From: Spongospora subterranea
Taxonomy: Eukaryota > Endomyxa > Phytomyxea > Plasmodiophorida > Plasmodiophoridae
NCBI GenBank assembly: GCA_900404475.1
Contig: OUQQ01000227.1
Coordinates: forward strand, 21,720 to 50,552
Length of the DNA stretch: 28,833 nucleotides
Direction: 5' to 3'
Each line of letters begins with the position of its first letter. Position 1 is the stretch's first letter. The notes beneath the pieces were generated by a model. The model was given only the letters and a program-made list of their open reading frames with translations, searched no databases and was not told where the DNA came from. Both the position numbers and the translations under genes were made by a program. Shown here piece after piece: positions 28,714-28,833 of the stretch.

Positions 28714-28833
28714 ATCGATTAAAACTGGCGAAATGACCCGTTCATTAACACCTCGGAGTCCGTGTGCGGAGTTTTACACTTCCGCACTCGGTCTGCGATG
28801 ACTGTGCGTTAGATGGCAATATTATCGCGTATA
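28714..28833. other. Right edge: promoter of the secreted-protein gene with a small hairpin
   Basis: The 120 bp upstream of the secreted-protein ATG contain an inverted repeat, GTGCGGA (28764-28770) and TCCGCAC (28781-28787), separated by 10 bases. It could be a dimeric regulator site or chance. Confidence 0.35.

Overview
The window reads as nuclear DNA of a spore-swimming (zoosporic) fungus, most likely chytrid-like; this is an inference. Genes are interrupted by many very short GT-AG introns (43-72 nt), which I resolved by reading frame and family conservation. Housekeeping proteins look fungal or opisthokont. A CFAP97-type flagellar protein and a NIMA-related kinase imply a lineage that still builds a flagellum, which most fungi lack. 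The Ty3/gypsy-type chromovirus debris and a Crinkler-like nuclease-kinase protein fit such genomes. I cannot name a species, and another flagellated eukaryote is possible.

The window has two compartments. Positions 1 to about 9,700 form a gene-poor, repeat-rich island. It holds short dispersed repeats (421-551), a putative effector-type gene joining a restriction-endonuclease-like domain to a protein kinase (689-2855, with one apparent frameshift), a decayed minus-strand chromovirus 3' half (3855-5362), a possible Stowaway-like terminal motif (5479), an inverted repeat built from reverse-transcriptase-like sequence (6949-7348), a second reverse-transcriptase-type N-terminal fragment (7694-8224), and a 240-bp tandem duplication with an ambiguous base exactly at the junction (8733-9213).

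Positions 9,714 to about 25,300 are gene-dense and conserved: MPP10 of the small-subunit processome (+), a convergent CFAP97-type gene (-), an ACOT9-like acyl-CoA thioesterase (-, 5 exons, 403 aa), a peroxisomal acyl-CoA oxidase ending in SKL (+, 12 exons, 616 aa), a type I phosphatidylinositol-4-phosphate 5-kinase (+, 11 exons, 761 aa), a NEK kinase (+, 5 exons, 488 aa) and an unrecognised four-helix membrane protein (+). The thioesterase and oxidase are head-to-head over a shared region of about 550 bp and both act on fatty acyl-CoA, so co-regulation is a reasonable guess.

The right end holds a newly assembled five-exon gene for a basic 318-aa protein of unknown function (-, 25297-26482), a tRNA-Leu(UAG) gene (-, 26868-26951), and a single-exon gene for a secreted 446-aa protein of unknown family (-, 27373-28713). 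All exon joins are my inference from splice motifs and frame; no transcript evidence was available.
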